Shown in pieces: positions 41,762 to 50,098 of a stretch of DNA of 64,000 nucleotides. A model generated the notes under the pieces. The model made no database searches, had not been told where the DNA came from, and saw nothing but the letters and a program-made list of their open reading frames with translations. Positions within the stretch are counted from its first letter, which is position 1. Each line of letters starts with the position of its first letter. Source of the stretch: Gp1-AA122 sp035631655 (GTDB lineage Bacteria; Acidobacteriota; Terriglobia; Terriglobales; Acidobacteriaceae). The DNA is taken from the NCBI GenBank assembly GCA_035631655.1, contig DASQIH010000002.1:1-64000 (forward strand), written 5' to 3'. Position numbers and translations under genes: made by a program.

Positions 41762-43201
41762 CTAATCCCGTGCCCGATTCTTGATCCATATCGGCGTGCC
41801 CACGAACCCGAATGCCCGCCGAATCTGGTTTTCCAGAAACCGCTGGTAGGAGAAGTGCAGCTTCACCGCCCGGTCGGTAAAAAGAATGAAAGTAGGCGGA
41901 GCAACCGCGGCCTGAGTCATGTAGTAGATCTTGACTTGCTGTTTCGCCGGCACCGAAGCACGCTCAAAATCCACGGTCTTCAGGAAGCGATTCATTTCCG
42001 CCGTGGGCATACGTTTGCGCCGCTCGGCGGCGACCAACTCAATCGTGGGAAAAACCTTATCCAGGCCCTTGCCGGTCGTGGCGGAAACGAACAGGACCGG
42101 CGCGTAGGAGAGAAACTTCAAACCATATCGCAGCTGCTGCTCGTAGAGGTTGCGGTCGGTTGTGCGTTTGCTCTCCTGGATGCGCGCCGCTTTCGACTGG
42201 CTTATCGCTTTCCGCTGTCCGCTCGTCACCAGGTCCCATTTGTTAACCACGATAATCACTGACCGGCCACTCTCGTGCGCATAGCCGGCGATAGCGGCAT
42301 CCAGCGCACTCACGCCTTCGGTGGCATCAATGACCAGCAAAGCGATGTCCGCATCTTCCAGGTGCTTGCGCGCCATCACCACCGAGAGCTTCTCGGCCAT
42401 TAACCTGGTTTTGCCTTTGCGACGTATCCCTGCCGTGTCGATGAACCGGAAGCTCCGCCCATCACGTTCCACCATTTCGTCCACCGCATCGCGCGTAGTT
42501 CCAGGAATGGGCGAAACGATCGCCCGCGAAGAACCCGTCAGCTGGTTGAGCAGGGTGGATTTCCCGACATTCGGATGTCCGATAATGGCAACTTTGATTT
42601 CCGCAGAGTATTCGTGCTTCTCTTCCTCGGCGGTCTCGGCGATCTCGGCGTTGAATTCTTTCGGTAGCACGTCCAACACAGCATCCAGCAACTCGTCAAC
42701 ACCGCGTCCGTGTTCCGCTGAAATTCCAAAAAGACTGCGTATCCCGAGCCGGTGAAAATCGTCCACCAGAGTCTCCTGCTTGGCGGTGTCAATCTTGTTG
42801 ATGGCCAGCAACAGGGGCTTGCCAGAGCGGATGAGCAGCCGTGCCACTTCGATGTCCGGTGCAGCCAATTCGCTCCGGCCATCCACCAGGAGGATGACCG
42901 CATCGGCTTCTTCCAACGCGACCTTCGCCTGCCGAAAGATTTCCGCGGTTATCAACTCTTTTTCTTCCGGGATGATGCCGCCAGTATCGACGACTCGCAG
43001 GCGCCGCCCGCGCCAGTTGGCCTCGGCATACAACCGGTCGCGAGTGATGCCGGACTCATCCCCCACAATGGCTCGGCGGGAGCCTACAAGTCGATTAAAC
43101 AGCGTGGACTTGCCCACGTTGGGACGCCCCACGATGGCAACGGTTGGAAGACGCGCCGGGGTGGCGACGGCAATGCTCGAGTTGGCCTGGGATTTCGCCA
43201 A
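41762..43201 (-). CDS. der: GTPase Der, with a repeat-like linker
   Basis: The 479-residue protein is the double-GTPase EngA/Der: first G1 GRPNVGKSTLFNRL at residue about 25, DTGGIIPEE, NKIDTAK, then second G1 GHPNVGKSTLLNQL, DTAGIRRKGK, VNKWDLV and the KH-domain end SYAPVLFVSATTGKGLDKVF. It acts in ribosome large-subunit assembly. The linker between domains holds FNAEIAETAEEEKHEYSAE; its DNA (42640-42660, minus strand) consists of CCGAG nonamers like the dispersed repeat at 51417-51493, so the linker may have been lengthened by that repeat. The start is TTG 43201, divergent from dinG. Confidence 0.95.
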   Translation of the reverse strand: MAKSQANSSIAVATPARLPTVAIVGRPNVGKSTLFNRLVGSRRAIVGDESGITRDRLYAEANWRGRRLRVVDTGGIIPEEKELITAEIFRQAKVALEEADAVILLVDGRSELAAPDIEVARLLIRSGKPLLLAINKIDTAKQETLVDDFHRLGIRSLFGISAEHGRGVDELLDAVLDVLPKEFNAEIAETAEEEKHEYSAEIKVAIIGHPNVGKSTLLNQLTGSSRAIVSPIPGTTRDAVDEMVERDGRSFRFIDTAGIRRKGKTRLMAEKLSVVMARKHLEDADIALLVIDATEGVSALDAAIAGYAHESGRSVIIVVNKWDLVTSGQRKAISQSKAARIQESKRTTDRNLYEQQLRYGLKFLSYAPVLFVSATTGKGLDKVFPTIELVAAERRKRMPTAEMNRFLKTVDFERASVPAKQQVKIYYMTQAAVAPPTFILFTDRAVKLHFSYQRFLENQIRRAFGFVGTPIWIKNRARD

Positions 43202-43215
43202 GAGAATTTGTTCGC

Positions 43216-43254
43216 TGGATACTAGGTACTCGGTACTGGGTACTAGGTATTATA
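43216..43254. repeat. Heptad repeat array, GGTACTC type, single arm
   Basis: About five 7-bp units of the type GGTACTC/GGTACTG lie between divergent der and dinG, within the presumed promoter region. The words are those of the inverted element at 12380-12441, but no second arm is seen here. Confidence 0.65.
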
Positions 43255-43262
43255 GAGACTCC

Positions 43263-45344
43263 GTGGCTTCCACTTCCCAACCCGCGTCCTCGCGCGTCAG
43301 GCAGGACTACACGCTGTATCAGTTCTTCTCCGCCGGAGGTCTGCTTTCGCGCACTCATCCGGCCTATGAGTTCCGTCGCGGACAGCTGCAGATGGCGCAG
43401 GCGGTCGAGCAGGCGTTACAAGAAAAACGCCACCTGATCGTGGAGGCGGGCACCGGCACGGGTAAGACCTTGGCCTATCTGCTGCCTGTAATCCGTTCGG
43501 GAAAGCGGGTCCTGATCTCTACGGGAACCAAGAATCTCCAGGAACAGCTCTTCTACAAAGACATTCCCTTTCTCGAGCAGGCGCTGTATCCCAAGGGCGA
43601 AGCCAAATTGCGCGTCTGCTACATGAAGGGGCGCGCGAATTATCTCTGCCGCAAGAAGCTCTACGATCTCACCGATCAGCCCGTGCTCTCCGGCCTGGAA
43701 GAAATCGAGCAATATCGCGCGATTGCGGCCTGGGAGAAAACTAGCCGGACTGGCGACCGCGCCGAACTGGCATCGCTGCCGGAAGCCAGCGCCCTGTGGC
43801 CCAAGCTAGACGCCCGGGCCGAAACCTGTCTCGGCCGGAAATGCAGCTCCTGGGATCGCTGCTTCATCACGGAGATGCACCGCCGGGCCATGGAGAGCGA
43901 CATCATCATCGTTAACCATCATCTCTTTTTCGCGGACCTCTCCATCAAGCAGGCGTCCGATCACGCCCCCGATGCCGGTATTCTGCCCGAAGTCGGCGCC
44001 GTCATTTTCGACGAGGCCCATGAACTGGAAGACGTTGCCGGAAGCTACTTCGGGGTTTCCGTCAGCAACTGGCGAATCGAAGATCTGATCCGTGATGTGG
44101 AAGCCTCGCTGCAACGCAACCACTTGCTCTCACCCGCAATCCTGGGTGCTACGCGCGCCCTTCGGGAACGCTCGCAATTCTTCTTTGCGCTGCTTCCGCC
44201 CGGTGATGGCCGGTTTGCCTTCCAAAACCGCCGCGAATTCCTGGAAGAAAACGGCGACGAATTCATTGCCCTAATGCAAGCTCTTGGCCGGCTGGCTTCC
44301 GAGATACAAAACCTGCCCCAAAAGCCCGAAGAGGTCTTTACTTTTGTTCGGCGAACCGAGGAACTTCAGGTGCAGCTTCGCTTCCTGATGGAATCCGAAG
44401 ACCGCAACACGGTGTTCTGGATTGAACGCCGCGGTGGGCGCAGCTTCAACCGCGAAGGGCAGGGCTTCAGCGGTGCCAACAGGACGCCCTTAGAAACCGG
44501 GACTTCAGCCGCTGAGGGAAAGCCCACGCATCGGCGATCCAATGTGTTTCTCCAGGCTACTCCCATCGACGTCGCCCCCATCCTGAAAACCTGCCTCTTC
44601 GACCAACTGGAGTGCGCCGTTCTGACGTCCGCGACGCTAGCCGTTGGCGGAGGCTTTGAATACATCCGCCAGCGCCTGGGTGTAGAACACGCGCGCGAAC
44701 TCGTGCTGCCATCGCACTTCGACTACCAGAACCAGGCTGTCCTCTACATTCCGCCTGACCTGCCCGATCCGCGAACGCCACAGTTTCCCGCCCGCGCTGC
44801 CGACCGGATCCGCCGCCTGCTGGAGATCACCCGCGGACGCGCTTTCTGCCTGTTCACCAGCTACGCCCAGATGAATGAGATCTACCAACGCCTGCTCGGG
44901 GAACTGGAATTCCCCATGCTCCTTCAAGGCGATGCCCCGAAGAGTGTGTTGCTGGAAGAATTCCGCCTGACTCCAAACGCTGTACTTTTCGCGACCTCAT
45001 CCTTCTGGCAAGGGGTGGATGTACAAGGCGAGCAACTCAGCTGTGTGATTATTGATCGCCTGCCATTCGCTGTGCCGAGCGACCCGGTGGTCGCGGCCCG
45101 TGTGCGCGCCGTGGATGAGGCGGGTGGCAATGCCTTCTTTCAATACCAGGTGCCCGCGGCGGTCATTACCCTGAAACAAGGCTTCGGGCGCCTGATCCGC
45201 TCCTTACAAGACCGCGGCCTCCTCTGCCTGCTCGATAACCGCGTTTTGAAGAAGCAATATGGCCGCGTTTTTCTGGAGAGCTTGCCGAACTACCACAAGA
45301 CGATGGACCTGAAGGATGTAGAAACCTTCTTCGGAGCATCTTGA
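43263..45344 (+). CDS. dinG: DinG/XPD-type ATP-dependent DNA helicase
   Basis: The 693-residue protein from GTG 43263 has Walker A EAGTGTGKTLAYLLP, a DEAH box IFDEAHELEDVA, Cys residues CYMKGRANYLC and CLGRKCSSWDRC placed like the iron-sulfur domain of XPD helicases, and C-terminal motifs FATSSFWQGVDVQGEQLSCVIIDRLPFAVPSDP and QGFGRLIRS. It unwinds DNA 5'-3' in repair. Near residues 395-430 a stretch of about 30 residues (NREGQGFSGANRTPLETG...) separates WIERRGG from VFLQATPID, which normally adjoin, suggesting an inserted sequence. The start is set by homology at MASTSQ. Confidence 0.9.
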   Translation: MASTSQPASSRVRQDYTLYQFFSAGGLLSRTHPAYEFRRGQLQMAQAVEQALQEKRHLIVEAGTGTGKTLAYLLPVIRSGKRVLISTGTKNLQEQLFYKDIPFLEQALYPKGEAKLRVCYMKGRANYLCRKKLYDLTDQPVLSGLEEIEQYRAIAAWEKTSRTGDRAELASLPEASALWPKLDARAETCLGRKCSSWDRCFITEMHRRAMESDIIIVNHHLFFADLSIKQASDHAPDAGILPEVGAVIFDEAHELEDVAGSYFGVSVSNWRIEDLIRDVEASLQRNHLLSPAILGATRALRERSQFFFALLPPGDGRFAFQNRREFLEENGDEFIALMQALGRLASEIQNLPQKPEEVFTFVRRTEELQVQLRFLMESEDRNTVFWIERRGGRSFNREGQGFSGANRTPLETGTSAAEGKPTHRRSNVFLQATPIDVAPILKTCLFDQLECAVLTSATLAVGGGFEYIRQRLGVEHARELVLPSHFDYQNQAVLYIPPDLPDPRTPQFPARAADRIRRLLEITRGRAFCLFTSYAQMNEIYQRLLGELEFPMLLQGDAPKSVLLEEFRLTPNAVLFATSSFWQGVDVQGEQLSCVIIDRLPFAVPSDPVVAARVRAVDEAGGNAFFQYQVPAAVITLKQGFGRLIRSLQDRGLLCLLDNRVLKKQYGRVFLESLPNYHKTMDLKDVETFFGAS

Positions 45345-45423
45345 CACTGGGTGTCTGACGCGATTTCGCAGCCTCCAGCGTCCGCTCTCCCCGGTAGTTT
45401 CGCTGTAAAATAGAATATCGCGC

Positions 45424-45456
45424 GGCGAGCCCGTGTTTATGCGCCTCGCTCAGGGG
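45424..45456 (+). promoter_or_regulatory. Candidate small pseudoknot over the queD ribosome site
   Basis: GCGAG at 45425-45429 can pair with CTCGC at 45445-45449. CCC at 45430-45432, in the loop, can pair with GGG of the queD Shine-Dalgarno AGGGG at 45452-45456. This would be an H-type fold of the kind used by preQ1 riboswitches, but it lacks their consensus, and the second stem is only three pairs. Confidence 0.25.
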
Positions 45457-45460
45457 TTTC

Positions 45461-45838
45461 ATGTTCGAAGTCACCGTTGAAGAGTCGTTTTCCGCGGGTC
45501 ATTACCTGCGCAACTACAAGGGCAAGTGTGAGAACCCGCACGGACATAACTACAAGGTGCGGGTCACCCTGGCCGGCCAGGAACTGGACAAGGCTGGGCT
45601 GCTGCTGGATTTCAAAGATCTTCGTGACGTGATGAAGCATGTAATCGACCGGCTGGACCACCAGATGATGAACGACTTGGAGCCTTTTAAAGCGGTGAAC
45701 CCCTCCGCCGAGAATCTGGCCAAGTATTTTTATGACGAGACCAACAGCAAGCTGCGGGGCGAGAGCAACGGCCGCGTTCGGGTAAAGGTCGTGACCATCT
45801 GGGAGACTGACGAGACTACGGCTACGTACTTCGAGTAG
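45461..45838 (+). CDS. queD: 6-carboxy-5,6,7,8-tetrahydropterin synthase
   Basis: The 125-residue protein belongs to the QueD/PTPS family: zinc ligands His14 (SAGHYLRNYKGKCENPHGHNY) with His27 and His29, catalytic Cys23, and a conserved E in VTIWETDETTATY. It turns dihydroneopterin triphosphate into carboxytetrahydropterin, the first pathway-specific step to preQ0. The next genes, queE and queC, complete the conversion, which makes the QueD role likelier than a eukaryote-like PTPS role. A TAAAATAGAAT sequence at about 45407 could be a -10 region. The start is ATG 45461 with AGGGG before it. Confidence 0.93.
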   Translation: MFEVTVEESFSAGHYLRNYKGKCENPHGHNYKVRVTLAGQELDKAGLLLDFKDLRDVMKHVIDRLDHQMMNDLEPFKAVNPSAENLAKYFYDETNSKLRGESNGRVRVKVVTIWETDETTATYFE

Positions 45839-45997
45839 TTTGGCGCAGAGCGTCATCTGCCAGCCACGAAGCGGCACAAGAATAAAGGCCACGGTGCAAG
45901 CCGTGGGATTCAAAGCATCAAAATATATGAGTTCCAGAGGAGCGAAAGAACTCTTTCGCCGGGCAACTGATGATTGAGAGCTGTTATCGGATAGCCC

Positions 45998-46681
45998 ATG
46001 CAAATTACCGAGATTTACAAATCGATCCAGGGCGAATCTTCCTATTCCGGGCTGCCGTGCATTTTCGTTCGGCTAACTGGCTGCAATCTGCGTTGCTCGT
46101 GGTGCGATAGTGAATACACTTTTTCCGGCGGCCACCGAATGACGCTGGAGGAAGTAGAAGCCGAAGTCGAGCACCTCAGCCCGGAGGGCGGCCTGGTCGA
46201 GATTACGGGTGGCGAGCCGATGCTGCAGGAACGGGAAGTAATCCCTCTGATGGAGCGCCTCCTCAATGCCGGCTATACCGTGTTGCTGGAGACCAGCGGC
46301 GAGCGCGCGCTGGAGAAAGTCCCGCGGGAAATCATCAAGATTGTGGACGTGAAGTGTCCCAATTCCGGGGAGCCGGATACCTTCCGCATGGAAAACCTCG
46401 ATGCCCTGACTTCGCGCGATGAGGTGAAATTCGTCCTCAGCGACCGCGTGGATTACGAATTCGCCCGGGATTTCACCGCCCTCCATAAGCTGGGTAGTCG
46501 CGTCAGTTCAGTCATTTTCTCTCCGGCCTTCAGCAAGGACGCAGGCGGCGGACGCGACACTTCGCACTGCCTGCTCGACCCGCGCCAGCTGGCGGAATGG
46601 ATGCTCGCCGACAACGTGCCCGCCCGGCTGGGCTTGCAGATCCACAAGTTCATTTGGGACCCGGCAATGAAAGGAGTCTGA
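45998..46681 (+). CDS. queE: 7-carboxy-7-deazaguanine synthase
   Basis: The 227-residue radical-SAM protein has the iron-sulfur motif GCNLRCSWCDSEY (Cys29, Cys33, Cys36), SIQGESSYSGLPCIFVRL ahead of it and VEITGGEPMLQE behind. The truncated barrel length fits QueE. It turns carboxytetrahydropterin into 7-carboxy-7-deazaguanine. It lies 159 bp behind queD, in a gap that holds palindromic low-grade repeats (AGCC/GGCT) but no gene. A heptad inverted repeat begins at its TGA stop and runs up to queC. Confidence 0.95.
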   Translation: MQITEIYKSIQGESSYSGLPCIFVRLTGCNLRCSWCDSEYTFSGGHRMTLEEVEAEVEHLSPEGGLVEITGGEPMLQEREVIPLMERLLNAGYTVLLETSGERALEKVPREIIKIVDVKCPNSGEPDTFRMENLDALTSRDEVKFVLSDRVDYEFARDFTALHKLGSRVSSVIFSPAFSKDAGGGRDTSHCLLDPRQLAEWMLADNVPARLGLQIHKFIWDPAMKGV

Positions 46682-46759
46682 AGAATTGCCGATTGTTGAT
46701 TTCTGATTGGAAAAACCCCATTGTCTTCCGAAATCAGCAATCGACAATCAGAAATTTCT
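46680..46759. repeat. Heptad-period inverted repeat, GATTGTT type, between queE and queC
   Basis: Units GATTGTT and GATTTCT start on the GA of the queE stop TGA, and an inverted arm (CAATCGA, CAATCAG type) at 46728-46759 is complementary over most of 25 positions. The last unit is three bases before queC. Confidence 0.7.
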
Positions 46760-46762
46760 TAA

Positions 46763-47470
46763 ATGCCTGCTGATTCGATAGCCGGTTCGAAGGGTCGTGC
46801 CGTGATTCTCCTGAGCGGCGGGATGGATTCGTGCGTCTGCGCCGCGCTGGCCGCGCGCGACTATGATGCGGCTGCGCTGCACATCAGTTACGGGCAACCC
46901 ACAGAAGACCGCGAGCGCAAAGCGTTTCTGGCGATCAGCGACCGGCTGGGGATTCAGGCCCGACTGGTAGTGCGGAACGAGGCTCTCCGCGCTATCGGCG
47001 GCTCGGCCCTGACTGATCCCAGTATCGCAGTGCCGGAATCAGCTCTGCTGGCTCACGACATCCCGGTGACCTATGTGCCTTTTCGCAACGCCCATTTCTT
47101 GGCGGTGGCGGTGAGTTGGGCGGAAGTGCTGGGAGCAGAGAAGGTTTACATTGGCGCCGTGGAGCAAGACAGCTCCGGTTATCCCGACTGCCGCCCTGCC
47201 TATTACGAGGCATTCAATGAAGTCGTACGGGCAGGTACAAAAGAAGGCCATATTGAAGTGGTCACTCCACTGATTGGCTTGCGCAAGAGCCAGATTGTGA
47301 GGCTTGGCCTTGAACTGGGTGCTCCCTTCGATTTAACTTGGTCCTGTTATAGCCGCGAGGATCGCGCCTGTGGAGTCTGCGACAGTTGCGTTCTGCGCCT
47401 GCGCGCCTTTCAGGATGCCGGCGCTAGCGACCCGATCCCATATCTGGAACCAGCCGCGCGAACTGGCTGA
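46763..47470 (+). CDS. queC: 7-cyano-7-deazaguanine synthase
   Basis: The 235-residue protein carries the PP-loop SGGMDS at residues 18-23 and a zinc-binding Cys set at the C-terminus (WSCYSREDRACGVCDSCVLR). It joins ammonia to carboxydeazaguanine with ATP to give preQ0. SSGYPDCRPAYYEAFN and LRKSQIVRLGLELGAP are typical of QueC. It forms a unit with queD and queE, although a heptad hairpin interrupts the spacing. The start ATG 46763 directly follows the repeat. Confidence 0.95.
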   Translation: MPADSIAGSKGRAVILLSGGMDSCVCAALAARDYDAAALHISYGQPTEDRERKAFLAISDRLGIQARLVVRNEALRAIGGSALTDPSIAVPESALLAHDIPVTYVPFRNAHFLAVAVSWAEVLGAEKVYIGAVEQDSSGYPDCRPAYYEAFNEVVRAGTKEGHIEVVTPLIGLRKSQIVRLGLELGAPFDLTWSCYSREDRACGVCDSCVLRLRAFQDAGASDPIPYLEPAARTG

Positions 47471-47511
47471 GCCGAGTTTAGAAGTGCATTAATCGAATCT
47501 GGAGACAAATC

Positions 47512-48615
47512 ATGAAACGTAATTTCATCGTTTTCGTCCTTGTGGCTATGGTCGCGGGCCTGTGTGTGCCTCCGCTCTTCGCGCAGGCTACGGGTACAGT
47601 GAAGGGCCTGTGCACCGATGTGGACGGCAAACCTATTGCCGGCGCCACGGTGGAGTATCGCAGCCAGGAAACAGGCCGCAAGTACACGCTCAAGACGAAC
47701 GGGAAGGGGGAGTTCTTCTCGCTCGGCATCGCCCCTGGAAAGTATGACGTCATTCTCTCCAAGGATGGGAAAGAGGTGTTCCACTTCAACAATGTTCCGG
47801 TCACCCTGAACGAGGATACCAACATCCTGAACTTCGATTTGAAAAAAGAGCAGGCGCGCTCTGCCCAAGGCCAGGGACAGAGCCCGGAACAGATCAAGCA
47901 GCAACAGGAGCAGCAGGCCAAGATTGCAAAAGAGAACCTCAACATCAAGTCGCTCAATGAAAAATTAGCAGCCTCCCGGCAAGCCATGGCCGCGGGAAAT
48001 TATGACCAAGCCGTCCAGGCCATGACCGAAGCCACGCAGCTGGACCCTACCAAAGATCTGATCTGGTTCACTCTGGGCGATGCTTACTCTGGAGCCGCGA
48101 AGAAAACCGCAGCCACCGATCGTGCCGCCGCCAAGCAGCAATACGCGCAGGCCGTGGAAGCTTATCAAAAAGCGATTGCGATCAAGCCCACCGCCGACTA
48201 TTACAACAATATGGCGCAGGCGATGGCCGGTGCCGGCCAGCTTGACGAGGCGACAAAAGCGTATGACCAGGCCGCTCAGTTGGATCCTACCCGGGCCGCC
48301 ATGTTTTATTTCAACAAGGGCGCCGTACAAACCAACTCGGGGAAGGTGGACGACGCCATCGACAGTTTCAAGAAGGTAATCGCGGCCGATCCTAACAAGG
48401 CGGATGCCTACTACTGGCTGGGTGTGAACATGATTGGCAAAGCCACCTTGAAAGGCGACAAAATGGTAGCTCCAGAAGGCACGGCGGAAGCGTTTAACAA
48501 GTACCTGGAACTGCAACCGAACGGTCCCTTTGCCGAACCTGCCAAGCAAATGCTGGCCAGCATCGGAGCCACCATTGAAACCACCTACGGGAAGAAGAAG
48601 ACCAAGTCCAAGTAG
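47512..48615 (+). CDS. Secreted protein with carboxypeptidase-regulatory-like domain and TPR repeats
   Basis: The 367-residue protein has a signal peptide (MKRNFIVFVLVAMVAGLCVPPLFAQ), a beta-sandwich domain at residues 28-115 (GTVKGLCTDVDGKPIAGATVEYRSQ..., typical of CarboxypepD_reg), a Gln-rich linker, then four to five TPR units (residues 150-330: KLAASRQAMAAGNYDQAVQAM, EAYQKAIAIKPTADYYNNMA). It ends in a Lys-rich tail. This arrangement, common in Acidobacteria, suggests a periplasmic protein-protein contact. Function is not known. The gene starts 41 bp after queC. Confidence 0.82.
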   Translation: MKRNFIVFVLVAMVAGLCVPPLFAQATGTVKGLCTDVDGKPIAGATVEYRSQETGRKYTLKTNGKGEFFSLGIAPGKYDVILSKDGKEVFHFNNVPVTLNEDTNILNFDLKKEQARSAQGQGQSPEQIKQQQEQQAKIAKENLNIKSLNEKLAASRQAMAAGNYDQAVQAMTEATQLDPTKDLIWFTLGDAYSGAAKKTAATDRAAAKQQYAQAVEAYQKAIAIKPTADYYNNMAQAMAGAGQLDEATKAYDQAAQLDPTRAAMFYFNKGAVQTNSGKVDDAIDSFKKVIAADPNKADAYYWLGVNMIGKATLKGDKMVAPEGTAEAFNKYLELQPNGPFAEPAKQMLASIGATIETTYGKKKTKSK

Positions 48616-48618
48616 GGA

Positions 48619-48665
48619 ACAGCCGCCCTCGGCTGTCCGGCCGAGCGCGCTCGGCAGCGTCTTTT
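48619..48665 (+). terminator. Double hairpin with T-tract behind the TPR gene
   Basis: ACAGCCG/CGGCTGT at 48619-48636 and GCCGAGC/GCTCGGC at 48640-48655 form two perfect 7-bp stems, followed by TCTTTTTG at 48660. The stems are also a dispersed repeat unit (34726, 53239, 58155). Confidence 0.6.
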
Positions 48666-48825
48666 TGCGGACTTGCCTTTCCCACACCGGCCATTACGAA
48701 GGTCCATGCCCCTGACGTTCTTCATGGAACTTGCTTTTCTTTCACGCTAAATTAGAACTTCGGCAGACCAAACCGCTCACCCTCCCCCGCGGTGAACGTC
48801 CCAACCATTTTGTTGAGGTAATCTG

Positions 48826-49968
48826 ATGGCTGCGCCAGGAATGGCTCCGATTTCTGTTCCCCTCGATCTGCCCACATCGGGTGCTGGAGCCACCGAGGCC
48901 TTGCTGGCCGCCATGTTGCGGGCCTCGGAAGGGGTAAGCGACCTGGTTTTTTCCCCGGGCCGTCCGCCACAAGTAGAAATTCACGGCCAACTGATCCCCG
49001 TCCAGGTGCCGCGTTTGCCGGTACTCACCGCCGACCACACGCGCCACATTGCTTCCGACCTCATCGGCAACAATAAACAAGCGATCAGCACGCTGCGGGA
49101 GCAAGGCGCGTGCGACGTCTCCTATGGCCTGCCCGGACAAGCCCGCTTCCGCGTGAATGTTTTTATTCAGCGCGGCAGCTGCGCCATCATCATGCGTGTG
49201 ATTCCTACTGAGATCCCGGACTTCGCCGCGCTAAATCTTCCGCCACGCCTGGCGGAAGTTGCCGACTTGAAAAACGGAATTGCCCTGGTGACCGGGCCCG
49301 TGTGTTCCGGAAAATCATCGACCTTGGCCGCGATCCTCGATCGCATCAACAGCCAGCACAGCTATCACATCATCACCATCGAAGATCCCATCGAATTTCT
49401 GCATAACCACAAGAGATCAACCATCCACCAGCGCGAACTGCACAGCGACGCTCCCAGTGTTTCCCTGGCTTTGCGGGCCGCCCTGCGCCAGTCGCCGAAA
49501 GTGATTGTCATCGGGGAAATGCGCGACCGGGAAACCATCGAGATGGTGCTCGATGCCGCTGAAACCGGTCATCTGGTGCTCTCCAGCATGAATACGCTGG
49601 ATGCCTCCAAGACAATAGACCGTATCGTCGGCTGTTTCTCGCCTGCAGAACAGTGGTCGGTACGCACTCGGCTGGCAAAATCCTTCCGCTACATCATTTC
49701 GCAGCGTCTGGTTCCGCGCGCCGACGCAACCGGACGAATTCCCGTGGTCGAGATCCTGAAGGCCAACCCTCAGACTCGCGAGTGTGTGGAGAAGGGAGAA
49801 CACGAAGGCCAGTCTCTGCTGAGCTGTATCAAGTCCGGCAGCGCCGAAGGTATGCAGCACTTTGACGCCGAAATCGAGAAACTCGCCCGCGCCGGCATCA
49901 TTGACCTGGAAACCGCGCTGAACTACGCCATCAATCCCAGCCAGTTGCGACAAACCCTCGGGAAATAA
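48826..49968 (+). CDS. PilT-like type IV pilus retraction ATPase
   Basis: The 380-residue protein has the PilT/GspE ATPase core: N-terminal domain with DVSYGLPGQARFRVNVF, Walker A GPVCSGKSS (157-164), ITIEDPIEFLHNHKRSTIHQRE, a Walker-B-type VIVIGEMRDRE, and RTRLAKSFRYIISQRLVPRAD. Compared with the usual GPTGSGKST the loop has V-C in place of T-G, which still keeps the GxxxxGKS pattern. It may drive pilus retraction or a related secretion motor. No other pilus genes are nearby, so its system is unknown. Start ATG 48826 is the first clear Met. Confidence 0.85.
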   Translation: MAAPGMAPISVPLDLPTSGAGATEALLAAMLRASEGVSDLVFSPGRPPQVEIHGQLIPVQVPRLPVLTADHTRHIASDLIGNNKQAISTLREQGACDVSYGLPGQARFRVNVFIQRGSCAIIMRVIPTEIPDFAALNLPPRLAEVADLKNGIALVTGPVCSGKSSTLAAILDRINSQHSYHIITIEDPIEFLHNHKRSTIHQRELHSDAPSVSLALRAALRQSPKVIVIGEMRDRETIEMVLDAAETGHLVLSSMNTLDASKTIDRIVGCFSPAEQWSVRTRLAKSFRYIISQRLVPRADATGRIPVVEILKANPQTRECVEKGEHEGQSLLSCIKSGSAEGMQHFDAEIEKLARAGIIDLETALNYAINPSQLRQTLGK

Positions 49969-50090
49969 TTGTTGATTGTTGATTGTTGATCTAGCCCTGT
50001 GATTCCTCGCTTCGCTCGGAAATGACCAGAGCGCCGATTTTCCCCTGGGATCAGAAATCAAGAATCGGACAATAAACAATCAAGAATTCT
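49967..50090. repeat. Heptad inverted repeat with an internal TCATTCC-type repeat
   Basis: Units of GATTGTT type begin on the AA of the TAA stop at 49966-49968. The inverted right arm at 50049-50090 (ATCAAGA, ATAAACA type) is complementary over about 30 bases. A reversed TCATTTCCGAGCGAAGCGAGG copy lies inside (50000-50030). The element separates the PilT-like gene from moeA. Confidence 0.75.
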
Positions 50091-50098
50091 CCTGCGGT

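Noticed and set aside
42780..43262. Long open frame upstream of dinG in the same frame
   Set aside because: It runs antisense through der and has no family match; dinG homology begins only at GTG 43263.
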